The notes below the pieces were generated by a model. The model searched no databases and was not told the origin of the DNA. It saw nothing but the letters and a program-made list of their open reading frames with translations. Shown piece after piece: positions 7,072-14,062 of a DNA stretch of 14,062 nucleotides (positions are counted from its first letter, which is position 1; each line of letters opens with the position of its first letter). Both the position numbers and the translations under genes were made by a program. Source of the stretch: Jimgerdemannia flammicorona (Eukaryota > Mucoromycota > Endogonomycetes > Endogonales > Endogonaceae); the NCBI GenBank assembly GCA_003990745.1, contig RBNI01004437.1:1-14062 (forward strand). The letters run 5' to 3'.

Positions 7072-9500
7072 ATGTCCTTGCTCTCCATCCTGATCCAGCG
7101 GACAGTCTTGGTTTCCGCGTCTCTTGTCGTCGGTTACGCTGTTAGTACAACGATTACTATCTCGCGCGCGTAGTTTAAGTTTTATTGCTGATGGCATGTT
7201 CCTCTGGTGCGTCCTCTCACCAGCTCGTGGTGTTGCTGTTGACATTCCCGGTGCCACAACGGCAGTGAGTCTTGCTACTGGCTTAACGAAAATGTAGCTT
7301 TCTTCATGTTTGGGAAACAATGACAGGACTAATGTCATATGCGCCTTCTCCCCTCCCCAAACCCTTTCCGCTACGTCCAGTGCTATATACCTCAATTGGG
7401 CAAATTATCCGTTCAAGGTCGACTGGGATGCGCCCGAATGCTTTGGGTTCGCTCGTAAGTTGGAAATTACATGAGACTTCCCATGTATTCACCCTTCCTC
7501 ATCTACCAACCATGCGTAGGTCTTGACCAAAATCTGTCCTTATTTTCGCCCTCCAGACAACAAGGTCCGCAACTTCAATATCACCACCTCCGACAACGTC
7601 ACCCTCGGTAAATCTCCATCCTCCTTGCTCGTCATCTTCTTTGTGCACGATCCCTGGCCTCACCCCTGCTCATTTTAGGTGCCTGGCACGTCCTCCCCTC
7701 CAAGTACCATATGACCTCGGGCCTGCGCCACGTTCCCGCCAATGCCACTGTCCCTGAGTCCAAGTACGAGGCCGCGTTCACCCAGAAAGGCGTTGACACT
7801 GTACTATACCTGCACGGAAATGCAGGAAACCGCGCCAGCCCTTGGAGAATCGGGACGTATAAGGTCAGTGTTTTAAGGGGATGAAGTCCTGGTGGTATGG
7901 GAAGGGTTCTCGGGATTTAAGTTGGGTTGAGAGATCACTATCGCGTTTTGGTGTCGCGGCTTGAAAGCGTATCGAAGCTGGCCGTTGTGATGCCGAGTTG
8001 CCATCGAACCCGACAGCTTAACCCGCCGAAAACCAAAACCATGACTACGAATCCCAATCGATTAACATTACCCCAATCCTCCTTCAACTTTCCAGCGTCT
8101 TGCCGACAAGTTCAATATCAACATTGTCACCGTCGACTACCGCGGATTCGGAAATTCGGGTAGGTCGCGTTCCTTTCACCGTAGCTCTTTGCCATAAGTC
8201 TCCGACGTGTCGAGACGCGGATTAGCTTCAGTTTTTTCAACCGCCCACACCCTACCTTACCATGCACCAGGTGGCTTCCCTACAGAGGAGGGCCTGAAGA
8301 TAGACGCCAAGGCTGTGTGGGACTGGCTGATTTCTCGCGGAGGTATCTGTCTAGGAGTTCGGTTTCGGGACGTATGTTTAGGGCGGCGATCCGCGCTTAT
8401 TTTAGTGACTAATGTTTCTTACCCTTAACACAGTTCGCCCCAACCAAATCATCGTCTTCGGTCACTCCCTAGGTAAATCCCTCTCCCATTCGTTCGTTCC
8501 TCACGCGTTCATATCACAACGCTAAAGCTGCACCTCCACCCCCTGCTAAAGGCACCGGCGTGGCAACGCACCTTGCTTCGTCGCTCTCCCTCGCCGGGAC
8601 CCCGCCTAAGACGCTGATCCTCGAGGCCGCGTACAGCTCCATCGCCGAGCTGCTGTTCGACTATAGGATGCTCAGCGTCGTGCCGTTGTTAGGACCTTTC
8701 AAATGGTTTCCTTATTTGCAGGGTGGGTTGGCAATGGAGATGGGGAGTTAGATTGGGTATGCGGAGATGCGTGCTCTGGAATTGTTATTGACCCGATGCG
8801 CGTTTACGCGCGCTTGGGTATATTTTTTTAGACCGGATCCGCGAGCGCCTGAACGAGCAATTCGACTCTCTCGCCGCCATCGAGGTGAACCATCTATCCA
8901 CCCTCTCTTCATCTTTCCTTCGGACTCTCGATTTTCACCACTCACTTCTTCAACTCCCTTTTCCAGCACGTCACCTCGCCCACCCTTCTTATCTACGGCA
9001 CCCGCGACAGCGACATCCCGCCCTCCCACTCCCGCCGTCTGTTCCACCGCTCCGTGTACCGACGCGGCGATAACACGTCTGCCATTCCTTTGTTCGAGGC
9101 GGAGGGTGTGTGGCCGAGGGGCGATGGTGGGTTCACGGCGAGGATCGTCCCCGGGGAGGGGGCCAGGTTCGATTATATTCCAGCAAAGGGGGTTAAAAGG
9201 GCCAAGATGACGTTGGTGGAACTGGATTGGGCGCATCATAATAATTGTAGGTATAGTTGGGTTGTGTCGAATAGAGTGGAATGGGTTATCGTGAATGGGA
9301 GCATGATTGTGGTGTATAGTACATGGGTGGTTGGTGCTCATTGGGGATTATTTACCCGTCTTATTCTCTATTTTAATTTAATTTTATTTATTTATTTATT
9401 TATTGGTGCGGATTGTTGCCGTGCAGTACCCTACTTCGACATCACGTATGACATTTTTGGCGAGTTTACCGGACTCGGGCCCGAAATCGGACCCAAGTGA
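7072..9500 (+). CDS. ABHD12-like membrane alpha/beta hydrolase, 12 exons, 390 aa
   Basis: Predicted serine hydrolase of the ABHD12 type; the mammalian member cleaves lysophosphatidylserine and monoacylglycerol at the ER. Exons: 7072-7140, 7224-7264, 7381-7454, 7557-7607, 7679-7863, 8096-8159, 8271-8342, 8434-8472, 8552-8722, 8832-8884, 8967-9246, 9427-9500. All 11 introns (71-232 nt) are GT..AG, mostly with GTAAGT-like donors, and the joins give one frame ending at TGA 9498-9500. Residues ~11-32 form a hydrophobic membrane anchor. Next come YLNWANYPF, the N-terminal NFNITTSDNVTLGAWHVLP block, the oxyanion motif HGNAG (124-128), DYRGFGNSGG and the nucleophile elbow GHSLG (Ser197). Asp287 in YGTRDSDIP and His363 or His364 in DWAHHNN complete the likely triad. 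No key residue is missing and length fits the family. The start is supported by the anchor directly after it and the CT-rich leader before it. Intron 8 falls inside GHSLG. The substrate in this fungus is unknown. Confidence 0.93.
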
Positions 9501-9806
9501 GGTGTGGGATGATGCTCGGGAACGGGAGTTAGTGTGGCTAAGGGGGGGTACGACGGACAGTTAGCGAAAGGAGGCTTTGGTTTATAGGTTGGGTTTAAAG
9601 GATGCTTCGCTGGTCGGGAGACTGAACTTCCGTGAGGATTCTAGGCATATCATATTGTATGCGTGTTTGGGTTCCCCGCCGACGTGTATTATTGATACTT
9701 GCTCGTTTAGAATGTAATGTATGCATTGTATGTTAATCGAGAATTTGACTTTGCTGCAGGCCAATTTAGTAGTGTTCGTTGCTCTCGAGTCGTAGTGGTA
9801 TTCTCT

Positions 9807-9813
<7 letters not shown>
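9501..9813. other. 3' flank of the hydrolase gene
   Basis: G-rich directly after the stop, then mixed. No reading frame here looks coding; open frames exist only where long T runs suppress stops. I see no strong AATAAA; TGTATG and TGTATT motifs near 9656 and 9684 might act in 3' processing. Confidence 0.35.

Positions 9814-9852
<39 letters not shown>
9814..9852. repeat. 39-base T homopolymer
   Basis: Thirty-nine consecutive T on the + strand. No target-site duplication or element end could be recognised next to it, so it may be a simple repeat or the A tail of a minus-strand retroposed copy. Long runs like this are often miscounted in assemblies. Confidence 0.8.
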
Positions 9853-9916
9853 CCAATGACATTGTGCATATGTAACTCAGGGTTGTGAAGAACCTTAAGA
9901 TCGGACTGGATGCGTA

Positions 9917-10153
9917 TCATTCAGAGAAAACTACTCTAGTATGCGGATGAATAGTCTGGTGTAAAAATGACAGTATGCGTTCGACCTCATCAGTGGCGGG
10001 CAACAAGTTGTCGAGCTCGACAACCTTGCCGATTCTTGGAGACCCAGTAAAAAAAAAAAAAAAAAAAACTTTGTTGTCAACAGTAATGGAAATCTCTGAC
10101 GTGTGAAAGCTCGTTTTTGGCTTACCTAAGACTTCGATGAATGTAAATGTCAT
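9917..10153 (-). CDS. Possible minus-strand small gene or terminal exon, unknown function
   Basis: A 78-codon minus frame starts at the ATG at 10153 and ends at the TGA at 9917. Its second half, after a 20-base poly(T) on the coding strand (10049-10068), reads like genuine protein: RIGKVVELDNLLPATDEVER, then ILSFLHQTIHPHTRVVFSE. The first half contains GTCTTAGGTAAGC, a good donor, and the poly(T) would be a strong polypyrimidine tract before an acceptor at CCAAG. It may therefore be two exons with a spliced-out middle, but the phase of the obvious donor and acceptor does not match. No family was recognised. It lies only ~55 bp from the Helitron remnant, which may have cut off its upstream part. 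Confidence 0.3.
   Translation of the reverse strand: MTFTFIEVLGKPKTSFHTSEISITVDNKVFFFFFFTGSPRIGKVVELDNLLPATDEVERILSFLHQTIHPHTRVVFSE
10049..10068. repeat. 20-base A homopolymer
   Basis: Twenty consecutive A on the + strand, inside the possible minus-strand gene; there it codes for a Phe run or belongs to an intron. Confidence 0.7.
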
Positions 10154-10207
10154 GACAATTCTTCAAAGCACACCAGCAGCCTCCATTCAAAACGAAGATA
10201 ATGGGAT

Positions 10208-10549
10208 CATTGAAAGATATGAGTTATAAGGTATAACACATCTATTATTGTATTCAAAGCCATCCTTGACAAAGGTGCAACTGTTGTCACATCATCAGTA
10301 GACCTGATAGCTGTTCTCATCTATGACAGTCATTGTGGCAAATATTTGAGGATAGTACTTTGAACATTTACTAACTTTTATATATTGAGTACTGGGCTTG
10401 ATGCTGCTGCAAGGTCTATGTACTATATATATTGTGATTATACTATAGAGATGGGGCTGTTCAATCTAATTGAGAATTTCAGTACAGATGATAGAATTAA
10501 TATCCTTAACCATTTTTGGCTTATCCTTGGAATATAGGATGATTAGAAT
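10208..10549 (-). pseudogene. Helitron Rep domain, second part (decayed)
   Basis: Minus strand, from 10549 downward, in one frame. Readable blocks are SKDKPKMVKDINSIICTEIL, then HRPCSS (usual H-G-P-C-G), SKCSKYYPQIF (usual G-K-C-S-K-x-[FY]-P), DENSYQVY (usual D-E-D-G-Y-P-V-Y), CTFVKDGFEYNNRCVIPYNS and YLSM. This is the stretch that directly follows the HUH motif in Helitron Rep/helicase proteins. The order matches the family exactly, but the preceding part of the protein lies 2.1 kb away at 12646-13735. Similarity stops abruptly after the Met codon at 10208-10210, where ordinary host-like sequence begins. The Pif1-type helicase that should follow is missing from the window. Confidence 0.85.
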
Positions 10550-11521
10550 GTAGTATAGTATACAATTTGTATGAGATATTGTATGGCTCAATGTGCTACT
10601 AGTTATTTATATACTATTTACTAACAATATTCTGACTCAATGTTTACTTCAACTGCTGTTCAATTTATTCATGTGTTTTACATCAAGTTGGAGTTTAGAT
10701 ATCTCAAGTCATTGGTCATGTGACTGAATATTCAGAATGGCAAAAAGGTTGAAGAACATTTATATAGTTTCTGGTATATTGACAGTTATTCTGATATTCT
10801 TAGCTAAGTTTCCTAGTAAATTTTGTGGGTTCTCTATATTTTCTAGCTGGGTTTCCTAGACTTATATCTGATTTCTGAGGTTTATAGCAGTCTTTAACTT
10901 GACTGACTTGTATTTTGAGTTTTGAGATAATTTTCTGAGATTCATGGTAGCATTACTATCTCTAGTAGTATTTTCTAGTCTTATATCTAATTTTTGAGGC
11001 AGTCTTAATAGGCTGACTTATATCAATTGACTTGTTCATATATTGTTCTTAAGTTTTCAGTCTTGATCTTATATCTTGAATTTGGTATCAATTTTCTGTA
11101 ATAAGAGAAATTCTTTAACTCAAACCTCAAGTAATTGTTACTCTAGTTATCTTATTTCTTAAAATTATTTCAGTCTCTTAAAGGCAGTGGATTTCTCTGT
11201 AATTCTTTTTATTTCAAACTTGAACTGACTGAGGTTTATTCACTACAGATCAGAGGTTATTTATACAACTTTCAGACTAAGAATAAGGCTAGGTAATTGG
11301 TTATAACTTATAATTACTAGAAGATACTATTTAGTATACTTTTGGAATTTAGATGACTAACTAACTGGAAAAGACTAGTTTTATATTTATGATAAATTTA
11401 ACTAGTTAATATGTAGTTACTGTTTATATAACTAACTAACTTACTCAATTTGGCTAATAGAGCTATCCTCATATATCTTAAAATTCAATATAACTGAGAT
11501 TATATCATCTTTATTCTCTTT

Positions 11522-11746
11522 CTAATTTTTTTCAGAGAGTCTGATTAAATTATTTTCTGCATTTTCCACAATTGTACTAAGATCAGTAGTGGGCTCTGAG
11601 AGTGTGGAAAGGAAGTTATTAATGTTATCTTCTAATAAAATAAGTAGGTTACCATCATTCTCTAGATTATCTGAGTGAGTGATATGTATTATCAAAGAGT
11701 ATAAGGTCATTTTGCTCTTGAGATCTCTAATAAATAGTGAGGTCAT
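11522..11746 (-). pseudogene. Low-complexity Ser/Thr/Asn-rich frame in the insertion
   Basis: An unbroken 74-codon minus frame rich in Leu, Ser, Thr and Asn (for example LSTLSEPTTDLSTIVENAEN). The many Leu codons are CTN or TTR, consistent with former Pro codons changed by C-to-T mutation, so the original was probably a disordered Pro/Ser/Thr-rich segment. It overlaps the end of the longer decayed frame in another register. Probably not a live gene. Confidence 0.25.
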
Positions 11747-12460
11747 CTATAAAATAGAGAATATCTGTAAAATTCTAAAGATAGCAGACTCTCAGAGAAG
11801 GGTCTTGGAATAGTACAATTAGACCATAAATGAATTGGTCTGGATTGTTCTCTAGAATAGGGTTCTAAAGGTCTTAAACCTTATTACTCTTAACTGTGAT
11901 AGTAGATTGAACCTCTTCTGTAACCATTTTCTTGAGATAGTCTATATAGCAGCTTATCAATTCTTAGATATTAGAGACTTTGATATATTCTAAGTTGAGA
12001 ATAGCTCAGAGTACATGCCTGAAGATCTGATAGACTCTTTTGGTTAGTTTTTGTTCATATCTATCTATACCTAAAATATCTACAATTTCTTGAGAGCTGG
12101 CTTATATAAACTCTTAGTAGAGGTAATATCTCAACTTATATTCTTACCATATCTAAAGACACTCAGTAGTGGTGGTGATTCTTATCTCTATTTCTCAATA
12201 GTTGAGAGTATAGTAGTAAAGATCCCTTATATAGAGATTCAGACTAAGGGTTCTTCTTATATATAACATAGCCTCATTGCCCTATTGATATCAGTAAATA
12301 TCTGTTCTTGAACTGATAGATCTGAGTGGCTTCTTAATCTGACTGTTTAGCAGATAACAGGTATTTTATTTTGTAATAAGTCTTCTATTTATAATTAATA
12401 TTTTATACTTCTTCTCTTGATACTTCTTTTATATCTTAAAGGTCTTCTTCTTTAGTTCAG
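11700..12460 (-). pseudogene. Long decayed reading frame of unknown identity within the insertion
   Basis: On the minus strand a single frame runs ~250 codons with about 15 to 20 stops, nearly all TAA, TAG or TGA where Gln, Arg or Trp codons are the likely originals. It has no obvious frameshift. Readable stretches include SSQEIVDILGIDRYEQKLTK, then RVYQIFRHVL, NLEYIKVSNI, ELISCYIDYLKKMVTEEVQS and NNPDQFIYGLIVLFQDPS. The residue pattern is that of a helical, soluble protein. I do not recognise it; a Gag-like or accessory protein of the inserted element, or a captured host gene, are both possible. Confidence 0.4.
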
Positions 12461-12645
12461 AGAGTAGGGTCACCTGACTAATAGTAGTATACTACTAGAG
12501 TCATTATGAGTTATTATAAGTTCAGATGCAGATCATCTTATAATCAAAATGGGTCATGGTTGAGTCATGATTTGTAACTAGTAGCTTGTGAAGTCAAGGC
12601 AGTCTTCTAAATTCTGATGTCACTGGTTTTAAAGATATTGTCACA

Positions 12646-13735
12646 GTAGATATAAAGTAAGCTATACTTCTGAAACTCTATAATAATATCTAGGCTCTAA
12701 CTCTATTCAGGACATACTTGTTAAATAGCTTCTTGTAAAGTATATTGAGTTTGAGCTTAAAGATTTAGGAGATGATATCAGGGGACATTCTTGAGTAATC
12801 TGACTGAGCAGAATAGTTTCAGTGACTTCAGACTATTAGAGATTAGTAATAAAGGTGATAAATATATTAGGGTTAGAAGTACTGCCTATGATGGTCATAA
12901 TGTTCTGATACTGTTAGACTATATATTGTAAGCTGCCAATAAATGTCAAAGAGAGAATGATCTATTGGCTGATATCAGCAAAATTAGTATCATCTAAAAC
13001 TACATTTGATACATAGTCTATTATAGAGCTTGGCTTAAAATTTATCCTAATTTATCTAATAGAACTGAAGACAGTTATTTTTAATTTAGATAAACACATT
13101 AACTAACTATTCTTAAAAGAGGCAATCTGAGTAATAGATAATGGAAAGACATCATTATATATTTATATATGATAGATATAGAACTAGAGTTGGAAGATAT
13201 AATCTTAAAGAAAGAGTAAGAGAGAGTAAAAAAACTGAGTTTAATAAATCAAAAACTAAATAAGATTTGAAATAGATATATAAAATCTGAGATAAATATA
13301 TCTCTTGTCTTATTGACTCTATCTTCAGCACTCTTAGTATCTTTATTATTTTCATCATCCAATCTTATAGTCTGAGCTCTCTTATCCTAATCATCCTCTC
13401 TCTCCATATCACCATTACCTCTCTGGAGTTACCAGTTTACTCTAGAAAAAAAAATCTTGAGATATTATCTAGGCTTCCCATGGAGATAAAAGAGAGAAAA
13501 GCAGAGAGGAAGATATTTTGAGTAAAGCTTACAAATATAAATGAGCTAACTGCCATAGAATTAGACAATGATATTATGAGTAACATTAATATCAGAAGAG
13601 TTCTTGGTAATAATGACACCAACTTCAGAAGTAATAGAGAGATTATATTAGTATAGATTCTATTTTCTGATATCAAAGATTGTGAGATTGAGCAGAAGGT
13701 TGAAATTCTAACCTATTCTCTCTTTAGCAGTCTTA
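12646..13735 (-). pseudogene. Helitron Rep (HUH endonuclease) N-terminal region (decayed)
   Basis: On the minus strand, from ~13735 downward. Blocks in family order: YNLSITSEVGVII (13645-13607), the block YLPLCFSLLSPW (usual Y-L-P-L-x-F-P-L-L-F-P-x-G), a poorly readable stretch, DYVSNVV, then IILSLTFIGSLQY (usual I-I-L-P-S-x-F-x-G-x-x-R-x). NPNIFITFITNL follows (usual P-D-L-F-I-T-F-T-x-N-P-x-W), then PDIIS-stop-IFKLKLNIL, KYVLNRVRA and EFQK. The HUH motif, normally L-P-H-x-H, reads LLYIY at 12646-12660, so both metal-binding His have become Tyr. Stops are numerous and a few frame changes are needed. In an active element this protein nicks and rolls out a single strand for transposition. The N-terminus before 13735 is missing. 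Confidence 0.85.
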
Positions 13736-13750
13736 TCCCTTACCCCGTAG

Positions 13751-13770
13751 TGCAGGCAAATTTGCCTGCA
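13751..13770. repeat. 20-bp perfect palindrome, first copy
   Basis: TGCAGGCAAATTTGCCTGCA is its own reverse complement. It lies immediately beyond the readable Helitron sequence. The same core recurs at 13937-13958 and, altered, at 13846-13866. Confidence 0.9.
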
Positions 13771-13845
13771 AATACATTTAATATAAAATTCCTTGCTCTA
13801 TAATAATGTACACTTATAATATAAGTATACATACTGTAACCTCAT

Positions 13846-13866
13846 TGCAGGCAAACATGTCTGTGA
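13846..13866. repeat. Degenerate copy of the palindrome
   Basis: TGCAGGCAAACATGTCTGTG keeps the left arm of the palindrome exactly, and the right arm differs mostly by transitions. It is 95 bases from the first copy and 92 from the third. Confidence 0.55.
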
Positions 13867-13936
13867 ACGTTCAGAGTGAAATACTGCAGTCTACGCTTTA
13901 TAATGCTTATGTAATTATAGGTAATCCATATCCGGA

Positions 13937-13958
13937 ATGCAGGCAAATTTGCCTGCAT
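13937..13958. repeat. 22-bp perfect palindrome, third copy
   Basis: This is the same 20-base core as at 13751-13770, with one extra matching base at each end. Confidence 0.9.
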
Positions 13959-14001
13959 CATTTGTTTTATATGTATCTTGGTGAAATGGTATCCGATTTT
14001 A

Positions 14002-14060
14002 ACATACTTAGGCTTGTTAGAAAGCCCTGAATCATGGTATTCCAACAGGCCTAAGTATGT
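14002..14060. repeat. Hairpin with 21-bp arms at the window edge
   Basis: Bases 14002-14022 pair with 14040-14060. Nineteen of 21 positions match and the other two are transitions, with a 17-base loop. The first 12 bases (ACATACTTAGGC) pair perfectly with the last 12. The arms could be inverted repeats of a small element or a structured terminus; the sequence ends two bases later. Confidence 0.75.
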
Positions 14061-14062
14061 AA

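Larger units (their letters stand above)
10550..12645 (-). mobile_element. Unidentified ~2.1 kb insertion splitting the Helitron Rep
   Basis: This AT-rich block separates two pieces of Rep that are contiguous in the family. On the minus strand it begins TGTGACAATATC after CTAC and ends GTATACTATA before CTAC. That gives a possible 4 bp duplication (CTAC), and ends consistent with TG..CA termini if the final CACA was mutated to TATA. This would fit an LTR-type element or a non-autonomous derivative. No RT, integrase or transposase could be read, and no LTR pair was confirmed. Its insides hold one long decayed frame (11700-12460, separate entry) and a low-complexity Ser/Thr-rich frame (11522-11746). 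Confidence 0.5.

Noticed and set aside
6793..7395. 200-residue minus-strand frame across the promoter and hydrolase exons 1-2
   Set aside because: It is antisense to exons with clear family support and its residues reflect the promoter repeats.
7927..8163. + strand 78-residue frame in and after hydrolase intron 5
   Set aside because: Mostly intron; the true exon (8096-8159) is read in another frame.
8748..9341. 197-residue minus-strand frame
   Set aside because: Antisense shadow of hydrolase exons 10-11, which have strong splice and domain support.
9582..9920. 112-residue minus frame with a poly-Lys run
   Set aside because: It stays open only because the 39-base T run codes for Lys; nothing else looks coding.
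10237..10800. + strand frame with ILDKGATVV, first taken for a gypsy-type aspartic protease
   Set aside because: The minus strand matches Helitron Rep over many consecutive blocks, so the + reading is a shadow.
13806..14045. Overlapping 74- and 67-residue frames on both strands
   Set aside because: Both span palindromes and a hairpin, which produce mirror-image frames; no domain or codon bias supports either.

Overview
The window looks like nuclear DNA of a filamentous ascomycete. Both ends are extremely AT-rich and full of degenerate transposon coding sequence whose damage looks like repeat-induced point mutation (RIP): C-to-T and G-to-A changes, a great excess of TpA, Gln/Arg/Trp codons turned to stops, and catalytic His or Asp codons lost by single transitions. 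Between them lies a roughly 6 kb gene island of normal composition. A 12-exon gene with 71-232 nt GT..AG introns fits an intron-rich ascomycete such as a Pezizomycete, but the genus is a guess. No prokaryotic, tRNA, rRNA or CRISPR features were seen.

Left arm (1 to ~4,080). After about 360 bases of unassigned, less AT-rich sequence comes a wrecked Ty1/copia retrotransposon on the + strand. Its reverse transcriptase is readable from ~760 to 1118 and from 2541, its RNase H runs to ~3750, and a polypurine tract and possible 3' LTR follow. The RT is interrupted by a 5'-truncated LINE (1119-2540). The LINE is one continuous ORF2 frame with eight stops, a zf-RVT-like domain, an AATAAA signal, an A-rich tail and a perfect 13-15 bp target-site duplication.

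Gene island (~4,080 to 10,200). It holds a small C2H2 finger fragment (minus, 4438-4668) and a possible minus exon (5051-5263). Next is a predicted transcription factor (minus, 5704-6680) combining a C2H2 finger, a half Zn cluster and a complete Zn(II)2Cys6 cluster; its reading frame changes once, by an unproven intron or a real frameshift. Divergent from it is an ABHD12-like membrane serine hydrolase (plus, 7072-9500) whose complete 390-residue product can be assembled from 12 exons. The 391 bp between the two start codons carry two CACGTG palindromes and three copies of a ~35 bp repeat, one inverted. A possible minus-strand exon (9917-10153) lies at the right edge.

Right arm (~10,200 to 14,062). 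This is a decayed Helitron on the minus strand. Its Rep (HUH endonuclease) region is recognisable at 12646-13735 and resumes at 10208-10549; a ~2.1 kb unidentified insertion, itself containing a long decayed reading frame, splits the HUH motif region. The Pif1-type helicase part is absent. The last 320 bases carry three copies of a palindromic motif 92-95 bp apart and a 21-bp-armed hairpin, possibly ends of another mobile element. The transposon arms are inferred to be dead: every catalytic motif I could read is damaged.
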